A stretch of 64,000 nt of DNA from Pedobacter cryophilus (lineage in GTDB: Bacteria > Bacteroidota > Bacteroidia > Sphingobacteriales > Sphingobacteriaceae): positions 496,001 to 560,000 of the forward strand of contig NZ_SWBP01000001.1 in the NCBI RefSeq assembly GCF_005116455.1, in the 5' to 3' direction. The position numbers and the translations under genes were made by a program. This document shows, in pieces, positions 6,619 through 16,404 of the stretch (position 1 is its first letter; each line of letters begins with the position of its first letter). A model generated the notes under the pieces. That model searched no databases. It was given only the letters and a program-made list of their open reading frames with translations, and had not been told where the DNA came from.

Positions 6619-9084
6619 TTATTTTTTAGCTTTAAAATAATAAGTTCCCCCAGCTTCTGTCTCAAAATCTGACAGAGTAGTTCCCTGAATTTCAATTCCT
6701 TTTAATACTGCTTTTGTTGAAATTAAAGGTTGTTTTACAATATTTACCGCATAAAAAGAATTTGTATTTTCTCCTACTGCTGCTTTTAAAATCGCATCTC
6801 CTATTAATTCCACTTCGGCATAAAGCCTTAATCGGCAATTTCCACCTAATTTAGAATAAACGGTGAGTTCTTTGATTTTTTTATTCTCCCATTTCATGTC
6901 AATTTCAAAACCACCTCTGGCTTTTAAACCCTTTACGTATCCATCTCTCCATGCATTTGGTAATGCAGGCAAAAGAAAAATATCTCCATCGTAACTTTGC
7001 ATCAACATCTCAGAAATCCCGGCGGTACAACCAAAATTACCGTCAATTTGAAACGGGGGATGAGCATCCAATAAATTAGGATATGTGCCACCAGATTGCC
7101 CATTGGTTTCTTCTGGCGCTGGATTCAATTGATCTGAAATCAATTTATAGGCTCTTTCTCCATCCAATAATCTAGCCCACCAATTCACTTTCCATCCCAT
7201 AGACCAACCAGTTGATTTATCGCCACGATAGGTAAGCGAATTTTTAGCAGCTTCAAATAATTCGGGATTTCTAAATGGGGAGATTTGACCAGAAGGAAAT
7301 AATCCATAAAGGTGTGAAATATGGCGATGTTTGTCTGCCGGCTTGTCTAAATCTTTTAACCATTCCTGTAACTGATTATACTGCCCAATTTGCATCGGTG
7401 GCAACCTTTTTAAAGAACTTTTTACAGAGTCTACAAATTGCTCATCCGTCTTTAAAATCTCAGCAGCCTTAATGATATTATTAAAAACATCAAATACCAG
7501 TTGGTTATCCATTGTAGTACCCGCCGTAATAGCTACACTTTTCTCATAAGTGTTTTCAGGCGACATAGATGGTGATACCACCAGCCACTTATTGCTTGGC
7601 TCTTCTTGTAAAACATCTAGATAGAATAATGCCGCATTTTTTAAAACCGGATAATATTCTTTTAAAAAAGCTTTATCGCCAGTGAATAAATAGTGTTGCC
7701 ATAAATGTTGGGTAAGCCATGCGCCACCCATGGGCCAAACCCCATAAAAACCACCATCAACTACCCCAGTAATTCTCCATAAATCTGTATTATGATGCAT
7801 ATTCCACCCTCTGGCGTGATACATTTTTTTGGCACTTTCTACACCAGTTTCTGAAAGATCTTTAATCATTGAAAACAATGGCTGATGCATTTCACTTAGA
7901 TTAGTGACTTCAGCAGGCCAGTAATTCATTTCCGTATTAATGTTAACCGTGTATTTACTATCCCAAGGAGGCGAAAGTTTATCATTCCAAATTCCTTGAA
8001 GATTAGCGGGCTGACCTCCCGGTTGAGAGCTTGATATCAAAAGATACCTCCCAAACTGAAAATATAAAGACACCAATTGCGGATCTTGATTGGTTGCAAA
8101 TTCTTTTATCCTTACGTCTGTGGTTTTAAGAGATTGCGGAGAATCACCCAGCATTAAATCAACCCTTTTAAAGTAATTCTGGTATTTCTTAATGTGCTGC
8201 TCTTTAGCTTTATCATAAGAAATAAGAACAGCTTTATCCAATATTTCCGTAGCTTTTAAAGTAGAATTAGCAGAAATATCTTTATAGCTTTTAAAATTTG
8301 AAGCAATAGAAACGTACAAAATAACCTCATCGGCGTTTTTAATTTGCAACTGATTTTCTGTTGATGTTAAAGTCCCACCTTTTAACACCGGCTTCACTTG
8401 CATCTCAAATTTAATCTTACCCGTCTTATTATCATTCGATCCACTAAATCCATTAAGCAGCAATCGATTGTTATTTACTTTAATACTTTGATTTTTTTGA
8501 GGGCTGGTTACATTGATATCAAAAGTGATGCTTTTACGCTTATTGGCTGTTAAGCGCACAATCATGATATCATCTGTAAAGGAAGAAAAAAATTCTCTTT
8601 TATACTTTACGCCATCCACAGTATAGCTTACAGATGAAATTGATTGTTCAATATCTAAATCACGGGTGTAATTTTTAAACTGCTCATGACCAGGAAAATT
8701 AAGCCATAAATTCCCTACCGATTGATAAGGCATTCCATAATTTAGGTCGCTAGGGGCCTTTCTTGGAAATGCAGTATTGGAGAGATCTTGCGCTTCTTGA
8801 TTTTTGCCTTCAAACAGTAATTTTCTAATTTGTTGAATATCCTCAAATTTATTCTCTGGCACATTATTTCCGGGCTCACCCGCCCAAACAGTTTCCTCAT
8901 TGAGTTGCAATTGCTCAATCGCAGGATTACCAAAAACCATCATCCCCAGTCGGCCATTCCCTAAAGGCAGGGCCTCATTCCAATTTTTCGCAGGCTTGTT
9001 ATACCATAATTTATATTTATTCTGACCAAATGCACTACACTGAATAATAGCAAGGAGTAGTAAAATATGTAGCGTTTTTTTCAT
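6619..9084 (-). CDS. GH95 family alpha-L-fucosidase/alpha-L-galactosidase
   Basis: This 821-aa protein has a signal peptide and the full GH95 layout: an N-terminal beta domain (KLWYNKPAKNWNEALPLGNGRLG), an (alpha/alpha)6 barrel and a C-terminal beta domain. Family motifs include NTEMNYWPAEV, WNMHHNTDLWR, VSPSMSPENTY (the region of the catalytic Glu) and DGNFGCTAGISEMLMQS. GH95 enzymes invert alpha-1,2-L-fucosyl or alpha-L-galactosyl linkages. In a pectin locus the target could be side-chain fucose or L-galactose of rhamnogalacturonan II, or fucosylated hemicellulose. It starts 1 bp after the CE8 stop codon. The family is certain, the sugar is not. Confidence 0.93.
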   Translation of the reverse strand: MKKTLHILLLLAIIQCSAFGQNKYKLWYNKPAKNWNEALPLGNGRLGMMVFGNPAIEQLQLNEETVWAGEPGNNVPENKFEDIQQIRKLLFEGKNQEAQDLSNTAFPRKAPSDLNYGMPYQSVGNLWLNFPGHEQFKNYTRDLDIEQSISSVSYTVDGVKYKREFFSSFTDDIMIVRLTANKRKSITFDINVTSPQKNQSIKVNNNRLLLNGFSGSNDNKTGKIKFEMQVKPVLKGGTLTSTENQLQIKNADEVILYVSIASNFKSYKDISANSTLKATEILDKAVLISYDKAKEQHIKKYQNYFKRVDLMLGDSPQSLKTTDVRIKEFATNQDPQLVSLYFQFGRYLLISSSQPGGQPANLQGIWNDKLSPPWDSKYTVNINTEMNYWPAEVTNLSEMHQPLFSMIKDLSETGVESAKKMYHARGWNMHHNTDLWRITGVVDGGFYGVWPMGGAWLTQHLWQHYLFTGDKAFLKEYYPVLKNAALFYLDVLQEEPSNKWLVVSPSMSPENTYEKSVAITAGTTMDNQLVFDVFNNIIKAAEILKTDEQFVDSVKSSLKRLPPMQIGQYNQLQEWLKDLDKPADKHRHISHLYGLFPSGQISPFRNPELFEAAKNSLTYRGDKSTGWSMGWKVNWWARLLDGERAYKLISDQLNPAPEETNGQSGGTYPNLLDAHPPFQIDGNFGCTAGISEMLMQSYDGDIFLLPALPNAWRDGYVKGLKARGGFEIDMKWENKKIKELTVYSKLGGNCRLRLYAEVELIGDAILKAAVGENTNSFYAVNIVKQPLISTKAVLKGIEIQGTTLSDFETEAGGTYYFKAKK

Positions 9085-9085
9085 C

Positions 9086-10033
9086 TTATTTAGGATTCCA
9101 ATTTTTAAACACGTTTTTTATGGTGTATTCTTTGGCTTCTGCCGATGATAATTGCTTAGACCAGCTTACTCTACTTGAGGGTTGCGCCCCAGGACCATAA
9201 TTTTCATATTCAACATATCGCGATAGCGGAAACGTATCTAATTTATTCCACACCGACCAACCTTCTGATTTGATATGCGGTCCCATATAACAATGAATAT
9301 AGGCCACACTAGCGTAAGGACGCCATGGCCTACCGAGCGAAACTTTGTTTAAAGAAGTATCGCCAGTTAAAACGCAATTGTAAAAAACATAGCCATAAGA
9401 ATTATTTTGTGGCGTTGAAGCTGCCGTAACATGCGAATTCTTATTGCTTTGAATATGACAGTTTTGAAACCACGCAGTAGCCGAACCAAAAATAAAATCG
9501 GTGGTGCCCTCTAAGTAACAATTCTCATAATATTGACGGCTACCTTCTGCATTTAAATAGAGAATATCTTGATTCCCGATAATTCTACAATTTTTAAAAA
9601 CCGCCCTGTCGCCACGTACTTCTAAGGCAACAGCCTGTCCGGCTGTAAAACCTGCATCGTTTTGAAAAGTTATATTTTCTGCAGAAAAATCATCGGCTAA
9701 AGCCAAAAAACTATACGATGATTGCGTATTTATTGGCGATCCCGTTTTAACTACTTTGCTAGGGGAATCATCATAAGTTAAAATGGTTTTAAACTGATCT
9801 TCACCAATCAATTTAACGTTGTTTTTGGTAGAATCTAAAAGCAATTTCTCTTTATAAACGCCATTTTTGATGTATATTTCTACCTTCTCTTTATTATGAA
9901 GCGGCACCGCATTTAAAGCTTGCTGAACGGTTTTGAAATTACCATCGCCATCTTGGGAAACTACTATTTTGGTTTGGGAATAAGCAAGAGCGCCAAATCC
10001 AAGGAATAAAAAAGTAAACAATGTTTTCTTCAT
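9086..10033 (-). CDS. pectinesterase (CE8), copy 3 of the operon
   Basis: This 315-aa secreted protein has a signal peptide ending at ALAYSQ. It shows CE8 right-handed beta-helix motifs: GNQDILYL (catalytic Asp), EGTTDFIFGSATA (second Asp) and SLGRPWRPYAS (conserved Arg and Trp). It demethylates homogalacturonan so that pectate lyases and polygalacturonase can act, releasing methanol. It is tightly packed between a second CE8 (18 bp upstream) and GH95. At roughly family length with all motifs intact, it is likely active. The tandem paralogs may differ in preferred methylation pattern. Confidence 0.95.
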   Translation of the reverse strand: MKKTLFTFLFLGFGALAYSQTKIVVSQDGDGNFKTVQQALNAVPLHNKEKVEIYIKNGVYKEKLLLDSTKNNVKLIGEDQFKTILTYDDSPSKVVKTGSPINTQSSYSFLALADDFSAENITFQNDAGFTAGQAVALEVRGDRAVFKNCRIIGNQDILYLNAEGSRQYYENCYLEGTTDFIFGSATAWFQNCHIQSNKNSHVTAASTPQNNSYGYVFYNCVLTGDTSLNKVSLGRPWRPYASVAYIHCYMGPHIKSEGWSVWNKLDTFPLSRYVEYENYGPGAQPSSRVSWSKQLSSAEAKEYTIKNVFKNWNPK

Positions 10034-10051
10034 CAGGTTTATTTTATGGAT

Positions 10052-11032
10052 TTATGGATTCCAATCTCTAAAAATATTTTTAAGCGTATATTTTTTGGCT
10101 TCCGCCGATTTAAGTTGCCTAGCCCATTTCACTCGGTTAGAAATTGCTGCTCCAGCACCCAAATTTTTATATTCGGCATAGAAAACCGTTTTTTCTTTAT
10201 CAGGAAACATGGCATCTCCTTTCCAAGGGTCCCAACCTTCGGGCTTAATATGCGCCCCTATTTCTGTGTTTATAAAAACGGTTTTTGCATACGGCCGCCA
10301 AGGTCTTCCTAAATAAACTCTATCTATTCCATCAGCAGCAATTAATTTACAGCTCAAAAAAACGAAACCAAAAGCTTGCTCTTTGGTGGTTGATGCAGCG
10401 GTGATAAAAGAATTATGTAAACTCTTGATGGTGCAGTTTTCAAAAACCGCAGTGGCTTCTCCAAAAATAAAATCGGTAGTGCCTTCTATGTAGCAATTTT
10501 CAAAATAGTTTCTACCATCTTTTGCCAAATAAAGCGTATCCTGATTTCCAAGAATTTCACAACTTTTAACCACACATCTATCGGCTTCAATCATCAAAGC
10601 TACGGCTTGCCCAACTTTACCCGCTGTGTTTTTAATGGTTAAATTTTCTAAACTACAATCATTGGCTTGCATTAAAACGGTGTAAGAAGTGTAAGTGCTG
10701 TATTTTGCACTTCCAGTTTGGTCTTTTCCCAAAAAATCTTTCCCCGAATAATCATCATTGGTAATAATGGTTTGCGCTTGGCTTTCGCCAATTAAAGCGA
10801 TGTTTTTTTTCCAAGATGGAATCACTAATTTCTCTTTATAAATTCCGTTTTTGATAAAGATGGTGACCTTTTTTTGTGAATGATCTCTTACCTTGTTTAC
10901 CGCTTCTTGAATAGTTTTAAAATCGCCACTACCATCTTGAGCAACGGTGAATTTTAAAGGCTGCTGTTGAGCTTGTAAACCCAGCATCAGCGTAAGCAAA
11001 AAAGTAAACAGACTAATTTTTTTCATACCCAA
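10052..11032 (-). CDS. pectinesterase (CE8), copy 2 of the operon
   Basis: This 326-aa protein has a signal peptide (LMLGLQAQQQ). CE8 motifs are GNQDTLYLAKDGRNYFENC, EGTTDFIFGEATAVFENC and YLGRPWRPYAK, so both catalytic Asp residues and the conserved Arg are present. It contains an insertion (FLGKDQTGSAKYST) near residue 100 relative to the 315-aa neighbour. It de-esterifies methylated galacturonan in the periplasm or at the surface. It follows the PL9 gene by 37 bp and precedes another CE8, suggesting an old tandem duplication followed by divergence. Confidence 0.95.
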   Translation of the reverse strand: MGMKKISLFTFLLTLMLGLQAQQQPLKFTVAQDGSGDFKTIQEAVNKVRDHSQKKVTIFIKNGIYKEKLVIPSWKKNIALIGESQAQTIITNDDYSGKDFLGKDQTGSAKYSTYTSYTVLMQANDCSLENLTIKNTAGKVGQAVALMIEADRCVVKSCEILGNQDTLYLAKDGRNYFENCYIEGTTDFIFGEATAVFENCTIKSLHNSFITAASTTKEQAFGFVFLSCKLIAADGIDRVYLGRPWRPYAKTVFINTEIGAHIKPEGWDPWKGDAMFPDKEKTVFYAEYKNLGAGAAISNRVKWARQLKSAEAKKYTLKNIFRDWNP

Positions 11033-11069
11033 TTATTTTACGAACTCGCTCCTAATCATTTAAAAGAGA

Positions 11070-12209
11070 TTATTTCAGTTTTAAAAAGTCTATTTCAGGC
11101 AAACTTCCATCTGCTTTGCGGGGCTTATAAAGTTCTTCAGTATCTAAGCTTTTAAAATCACTAGCTTTTAATGCCGAAGAATTTTGCCAGCTATTATTCT
11201 CGATATCCTTCACATCGGCATTTAAACCTCCTACTTCACCATAAACCAGCGAATTTTTAATGGTTAGTTTTGATAGTGGATTCTTGCTGCCGAAACCCAT
11301 ATTAGCTTGCTGATTGTTGTATGCTTTGCAATTTATTAAAGTAACTTCACCACGGTTGCTGTTATGATCAAAGCCTTTTTTAAGGTTTGAAACCGAAATG
11401 CAATTTTCATAAACTGCATTGTGTTTTAACAATTTATCATCGCTTCCGCCAGATTTAAAACCGTTGCCATCGCCACCGCTAGGTTTTCCATCCTTCAACT
11501 CTCCGTTATTAAAAGCCCAGCAGTTAATGTAGGTGGTTGTAATATTATCAGTGTTTTTTAAGTAGCCATCCCAACCATCATCCAAATTTTGCCAAGCTCG
11601 GCATCCTTCAAACTTATTGCCAGTACCAGCATCAATTTTACAAGCAAAACCATCGGCATTTTCAATTTTAGAATCGGCGTTATGGTAAGAATCGCAGTTT
11701 AATATCAGGTTGTTTGCCGCACCAGCAACCAATTGCAAACCTGTATCAGAACATTCAGAAAATGTACAAAATTCAATGATATTATTGCTTCCGCCGGCAA
11801 TCAATAAACCGTTGTCGCCGGCATTAAAAATATCTAATCCTTTGATGTGCCAATTACTGGCTCTCAAAATTATTCCTTGGTTAGAATCATCTTCTGGCAA
11901 AGCAGTGAAATTAAATTTTGGTCGGCTAGCGCTTTTTTCATCCGCCTTAAAAACAATTTTATCTGTTAAGGTACCGCTTGTTTTAATATCAATTCTTTTA
12001 TCAAATAAATACGCTCCGCCCTGCACCAAAATTACATCTCCGGGTTTGGCAATTTTTACTGCATCAAAAACTTCTTGAACGGTACTTACTTTCAACTCGG
12101 TTTTTCCTGTTAAACTATTTTTAGCTACAGAACAAGATTGCGTTATTAAAAAAATAAGCACAAAAGATAAAAAACTGAGTATTAGATTTTGCTTTTTTAA
12201 ATATGTCAT
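11070..12209 (-). CDS. pectate lyase PL9 family lipoprotein
   Basis: This 379-aa protein has a lipobox (ITQSC). The parallel beta-helix of PL9 is clear: GIILRASNWHIKGLDIFNAGDNGL, TGLQLVAGAANN, ADGFACKIDAGTGN (calcium-binding and catalytic region), DDGWDGYLK and GNGFKSGGSDD. PL9 enzymes cleave polygalacturonate by beta-elimination with calcium and a catalytic Lys, giving unsaturated oligogalacturonides that GH105 and Kdu enzymes then process. It lies between GH43 and CE8 with 13 and 37 bp gaps. A rhamnogalacturonan specificity (known for some PL9 members) cannot be excluded. Confidence 0.92.
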   Translation of the reverse strand: MTYLKKQNLILSFLSFVLIFLITQSCSVAKNSLTGKTELKVSTVQEVFDAVKIAKPGDVILVQGGAYLFDKRIDIKTSGTLTDKIVFKADEKSASRPKFNFTALPEDDSNQGIILRASNWHIKGLDIFNAGDNGLLIAGGSNNIIEFCTFSECSDTGLQLVAGAANNLILNCDSYHNADSKIENADGFACKIDAGTGNKFEGCRAWQNLDDGWDGYLKNTDNITTTYINCWAFNNGELKDGKPSGGDGNGFKSGGSDDKLLKHNAVYENCISVSNLKKGFDHNSNRGEVTLINCKAYNNQQANMGFGSKNPLSKLTIKNSLVYGEVGGLNADVKDIENNSWQNSSALKASDFKSLDTEELYKPRKADGSLPEIDFLKLK

Positions 12210-12222
12210 GAACTAATTTTTT

Positions 12223-13857
12223 TTATTTATCTATCCTAAACCAGTCAAAATCGGCATAGCCTGTATCGTTAATTTTTGTGTTTCCGGTACTAAACAAACC
12301 TATTTTAGCACCTACCCATTTACCCGGTAAAGCCTGAAAATTTTGAATGGCTTCTGTATAGGTGATTCCGTCTAAACTGTAAGAAAAAGTACATTTTGCC
12401 CCTTTATCAACTTTAACTTTTAACCAAACTTCTGCAGTGTTTAATTTGGTGATGATGGTTTCAATTTCTGGATTTCCTTTATCCGCTTTTTCACAAATTC
12501 CTTTTACCAGATACAATCCATCTGTTTTACTTTTAATAGAAAGATTGGCGTAACTTAAACCCAATATTACTAGGCCGGCTTCTTCATTCTTAGTTTTTAA
12601 ATTGGGATTTGGAGTAAACTTTAATTTGGTAGTGGCAGTAAATTCATCGGCCGGAAACTTTTGCCCAATAATATTAGGCACATCCCAAAGATTACGGGCA
12701 CTATCTGTAGCATGAGCATATAATCTTAGTTTTCCATTATTGGCTGTCATTAACCAATTACCCACCCAATTAGCTTCCCATTGCCATTGTTTACCCAATT
12801 CTTTATCATTAAACTCATCAGATTCTGCCGGAGTTTGAATAGGATAAGTTTTGCCAATAGCTGGCTTTTTATAAGTTAAAACAGGTTCTCCAATTCCGTC
12901 ACCATCTTTATCCAACCCAATTACTGGCCAATCATTTATCCATTTCATGGGTTGTAAATGCACCACTCGTCCATAAGCATCTTTATCTTGAAAATGAAAA
13001 AACCAATCTTCGCCTTTTGGGGTGCTTACCCAAGCGCCTTGGTGTGGACCATTAATTTCGCTTTTTCCTTCATCCATCACTACTTTTCTTTCATAAGGAC
13101 CTAAGATATTTTTTGACCGCAAAACCAATTGCCAGCCTGTTGATACTCCCCCAGCAGGCGCAAAAAGATAATAGTAATTATTTCTCTTATAAACTTTAGG
13201 CCCTTCAATGGTTGGGTCGGTTTCGTGACCATCATATACCACCATACTTTCCCCAGTAACTTCTGTTCCATCAGTATTCATGGGTGCTATGGAAATAATG
13301 CTTTTAATACCTGCTCTACTCCCAGCATAAGCATGTGTTAACCAAGCTTTACCATCTTCATCCCAAAACGGACAAGGATCTATAATTCCCTTGCCGGGAT
13401 ATACCAATAATGGTGTTGACCAATCTTTGGCAGGATCTTTAGTTTTTACCATGTAAATGCCATAATCAGGATCGGGATAGTAAATATAAAACTCATTATT
13501 ATGGTAACGAATAGCAGGCGCCCAAACTCCGTTTCCATGTTGAGGCTTGTTAAAAACATTAAATGGCGGCTGTTTTTTTAATGCATGGTTAATGAGCGTC
13601 CAGTTTACCATATCCTTAGAATGTAAAATGGGTAGCCCTGGGATATGCTCAAAACTAGAGGAAGTTAAATAATAATCCTCGCCAACTCTTATCGCATCCG
13701 GATCTGAATAATCTGCATTTAAAACAGGATTTTTATAAGTTCCATTGCCTTGATCAGAGACCCAAACTTTGGAAACCTCGTTCTTAGTTGCTTGTTGTGC
13801 GAAAGAAGTGCTTACTAAACTTACTAGAATGGTTAAATATTGAAAAGCTTTGATCAT
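12223..13857 (-). CDS. GH43 glycosidase (subfamily 12-like) with C-terminal beta-sandwich
   Basis: This 544-aa protein has a signal peptide ending near TSFAQQ. The five-bladed propeller begins at NPVLNADYSDPDAIRVG (catalytic base Asp), followed by DPCPFWDEDGKAWL (pKa-modulating Asp) and PTIEGPKVYKR (acid Glu). Residues from about 345 on form a concanavalin-like domain usual in GH43 beta-xylosidase/arabinofuranosidase proteins. Likely targets are arabinose or xylose side chains of pectin. A 71-bp gap upstream is the largest break in the enzyme operon apart from the repeat region, so a secondary promoter could lie there. Confidence 0.92.
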   Translation of the reverse strand: MIKAFQYLTILVSLVSTSFAQQATKNEVSKVWVSDQGNGTYKNPVLNADYSDPDAIRVGEDYYLTSSSFEHIPGLPILHSKDMVNWTLINHALKKQPPFNVFNKPQHGNGVWAPAIRYHNNEFYIYYPDPDYGIYMVKTKDPAKDWSTPLLVYPGKGIIDPCPFWDEDGKAWLTHAYAGSRAGIKSIISIAPMNTDGTEVTGESMVVYDGHETDPTIEGPKVYKRNNYYYLFAPAGGVSTGWQLVLRSKNILGPYERKVVMDEGKSEINGPHQGAWVSTPKGEDWFFHFQDKDAYGRVVHLQPMKWINDWPVIGLDKDGDGIGEPVLTYKKPAIGKTYPIQTPAESDEFNDKELGKQWQWEANWVGNWLMTANNGKLRLYAHATDSARNLWDVPNIIGQKFPADEFTATTKLKFTPNPNLKTKNEEAGLVILGLSYANLSIKSKTDGLYLVKGICEKADKGNPEIETIITKLNTAEVWLKVKVDKGAKCTFSYSLDGITYTEAIQNFQALPGKWVGAKIGLFSTGNTKINDTGYADFDWFRIDK

Positions 13858-13928
13858 GAAAATAATTTTGAAAATGGATAATCATTGATACCGAATTAAA
13901 AAAACGATATATTATAATTGGTAAAAAT

Positions 13929-14879
13929 TTAATTGGGTTGCCAGCCTCTTAATATATTATTCAGACTGTAATTTTTCACTTCATCATCACTAAGTTGATG
14001 AGACCATTTTACTCTTTTATCAGGCTTAAAGCCGATACCTTTATTTTGATATTCGGCGTAAAAAGCGGTTTCTTTATTAGATTCTTTACCCCAATGGTCC
14101 CAACCTTCTGGTTTAATAAAAGCGCCTAAATCACAATTGATAAACACGGTTTTGGCAAAAGGACGCCACGGCCGACCTAAAAAATAAGACGCTCCTTCTT
14201 CTCCTTTAATATTGCAATTGATAAAAACGTAACCAAACTTTGTAGAATCTGGCGTAGAAGCTGCGGTAATATACTGTCCTCCTTTTTTACAAAAAATCTC
14301 GCAATTTTTAAAAACTGCGGTTGCTGATCCAAAAATAAAATCGGTAGTTCCTTCTATGTAGCAGTCTTCAAAAAATTGTCTGCTGCCATAACCATAAGTG
14401 TACAAAGTATCTTGAAAGCCTAAAAATTTACAGTTTTTAAAATGCGATTTATCTCCGGCAACCCAAATTGCAACTGCTTGCCCCACCGGCCCAGATGAAT
14501 TTGCAAAAGTGATATTCTCGGCAGAAAAATCGTCGCCATAAACATAAAAAGAAGCAGAACCTGATGTGCCTTTCTCCTCACCAAAAACATTCTTCTTTTG
14601 GGCATAATCATCATAAGTTAAAATGGTATTGGCTTGGCTTTCGCCGATGATTTTTACCATCTTTTTAGATGCAGCTAATACCAATTTCTCTTTATAAATG
14701 CCGTTTTTAATAAAGATAGTACTGGTTACTTTTCTAAAATCGGGTACGGCATCAAAAGCTTCTTTAATAGTTTTAAAATCTGCACTTCCATTAGCATCTA
14801 CCACAAAATCATAATCTTTGGCTTTCGCCGATAAAAGACTAAAACTTAAAATCAAGAAAAATAAAAGATACTTTTTCAT
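13929..14879 (-). CDS. pectinesterase (CE8), copy 1 of the operon
   Basis: This 316-aa secreted protein has a signal peptide ending at LLSAKAKD. CE8 motifs are all present: LGFQDTLYTYGYGSRQFFEDC, EGTTDFIFGSATAVFKNC and FLGRPWRPFAK. It removes methyl esters from homogalacturonan. It is the first of three CE8 genes in the operon, 2 bp after a CE12 gene. Methyl- and acetyl-esterases are thus encoded side by side, suiting work on heavily esterified plant pectin. Confidence 0.95.
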   Translation of the reverse strand: MKKYLLFFLILSFSLLSAKAKDYDFVVDANGSADFKTIKEAFDAVPDFRKVTSTIFIKNGIYKEKLVLAASKKMVKIIGESQANTILTYDDYAQKKNVFGEEKGTSGSASFYVYGDDFSAENITFANSSGPVGQAVAIWVAGDKSHFKNCKFLGFQDTLYTYGYGSRQFFEDCYIEGTTDFIFGSATAVFKNCEIFCKKGGQYITAASTPDSTKFGYVFINCNIKGEEGASYFLGRPWRPFAKTVFINCDLGAFIKPEGWDHWGKESNKETAFYAEYQNKGIGFKPDKRVKWSHQLSDDEVKNYSLNNILRGWQPN

Positions 14880-14881
14880 TA

Positions 14882-15637
14882 TTATTTTGAGTTTACGATG
14901 AACTTAGAAAGTGGGAGTTTTTGAGCTTTGATATCGTTTAAAACTAATTCTGCTATTAATCTAGCTCCATATTCATTAAAATGAGTGCCATCTGTTACGC
15001 CAGCCGGGTAATTTGGATGTACGTTTGCCGCCATATCTAAAAACAGCAGTTTAGAGTTTTCTGCTCCATATTGCTGATACAATTTTCGGCTCATTTCATC
15101 TAAATCAATTAAAATAACTTGCTCTGATTTGGCTAATTCCCTTACCACATCTGAATAAGGAGCATGAGTTTGTCTGATATTACCTTCTTTATCAAAATAG
15201 CGACGAGAAACCGGGGTAATTAAAATTGGAATGGCTTTTTTAGCTTTAGTTTCTTCTAAATATTTAATGAGGTTAACTTTAAATTCATCGGGCGTGGTGC
15301 TTCTATCTTTATAACGTTCTCCTTTTCCTTCGTCATTATGCCCAAATTGGATAAAAACATAATCACCTGCTTTTAAATTTTGTTGAATAGGCAACCACGA
15401 GCCCTCAGCCAAAAAAGTGCGGGTACTTCTTCCATTTTTTGCTCGGTTTTCTATAGTCACTTTTTGAGTGTCAAAGTAATTTTGGAAAGGCATTCCCCAA
15501 CCTGTTTCTGGATATTTAGTCGTTAATTTCTCGGCAATGGTAGAATCACCCACTAACCAAATGGTTACTTTTTCATCAGCTGATTTAAAAGCTAAAAGGC
15601 AAAAAACTAAACCGAATAATAAGATTTTATTTTTCAT
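14882..15637 (-). CDS. rhamnogalacturonan acetylesterase (CE12, SGNH fold), copy 2
   Basis: This 251-aa secreted SGNH hydrolase shows block I WLVGDSTIAEK (nucleophile Ser), block III QFGHNDEG (Asn) and block V DGTHFNEYGA (Asp and His). These match CE12 enzymes such as RhgT/YesT, which remove O-acetyl groups from rhamnogalacturonan I. The start overlaps the stop of the upstream CE12 gene (TAATG), implying translational coupling. The two neighbours are clearly homologous over their whole length, a tandem duplication. Substrate preference between the copies is unknown. Confidence 0.92.
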   Translation of the reverse strand: MKNKILLFGLVFCLLAFKSADEKVTIWLVGDSTIAEKLTTKYPETGWGMPFQNYFDTQKVTIENRAKNGRSTRTFLAEGSWLPIQQNLKAGDYVFIQFGHNDEGKGERYKDRSTTPDEFKVNLIKYLEETKAKKAIPILITPVSRRYFDKEGNIRQTHAPYSDVVRELAKSEQVILIDLDEMSRKLYQQYGAENSKLLFLDMAANVHPNYPAGVTDGTHFNEYGARLIAELVLNDIKAQKLPLSKFIVNSK

Positions 15638-16401
15638 TATTTTTTTGGTTCTACTGGTTTTACAATTTGGTTAACCAAGGATAAATTCAAGTTTTTGATC
15701 TCGGCTAATACCAATTGAGCCATTAATCTGGCCCCCAATTCATTAAAATGGGTATCGTCTGTTTTCCCATTAGGGTAATTTGGATTTTGCCCCGCTTCTA
15801 AATGATTGAACAAATATTTAGATTTTTCTATCCCATAATTTTGGAGTAGCTCCATGCTTTTTACAGATAAATCTATTAATGGAACTTGGTTTTTTGAGGC
15901 TACCTCCCTTACCAATTGCGCATATTCTTGGTGTGTATCTACCACTTTACCTTCTGCATCAAATTTTCTGCGGGCTACTGGTGTAATTAAAACCGGAATA
16001 CCTTTTTTTGCTCTTGTTTCTGAAACATAAAGCAACAAATTAGCCTTAAATTCTTCGGGTGTGGTATATGTTTTTTTGGTAGAAACTTCATCGTTATGCC
16101 CAAATTGGATAAAAACATAATCACCTTCTTTTAAGGTTTCTAGTACTGGTTGCCACCTATTTTCTTTAATAAAAGAACTGGTGCTTCTGCCATTCATGGC
16201 TCGGTTATTAATCTTTATATTTTTATCAAAAAATTGAGTAAAAGGCATTCCCCATCCTGTTTCTGGGTATGTTCTTTTATCTTTTATGGATAGGGTAGAA
16301 TCACCAATTAAATACACTGTAATTTGCTTTTCTTCTAATGATTTAAAGCTCAATAAAAAAAAACAGATGGTTAGAAAGTATGAAATATGTTTTTTGCTCA
16401 T
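15637..16401 (-). CDS. rhamnogalacturonan acetylesterase (CE12, SGNH fold), copy 1
   Basis: This 254-aa protein has an N-terminal hydrophobic signal. The SGNH blocks are YLIGDSTLSIK (Ser), QFGHNDEV (Asn) and DDTHFNELGA (Asp, His), as in CE12 esterases. It should remove acetyl groups from the rhamnogalacturonan backbone. Compared with the downstream copy, block V reads DDTHFN instead of DGTHFN, a small change beside the catalytic dyad. It starts 3 bp after the PL1 stop and overlaps the next gene by one base. Confidence 0.92.
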   Translation of the reverse strand: MSKKHISYFLTICFFLLSFKSLEEKQITVYLIGDSTLSIKDKRTYPETGWGMPFTQFFDKNIKINNRAMNGRSTSSFIKENRWQPVLETLKEGDYVFIQFGHNDEVSTKKTYTTPEEFKANLLLYVSETRAKKGIPVLITPVARRKFDAEGKVVDTHQEYAQLVREVASKNQVPLIDLSVKSMELLQNYGIEKSKYLFNHLEAGQNPNYPNGKTDDTHFNELGARLMAQLVLAEIKNLNLSLVNQIVKPVEPKK

Positions 16402-16404
16402 CGC

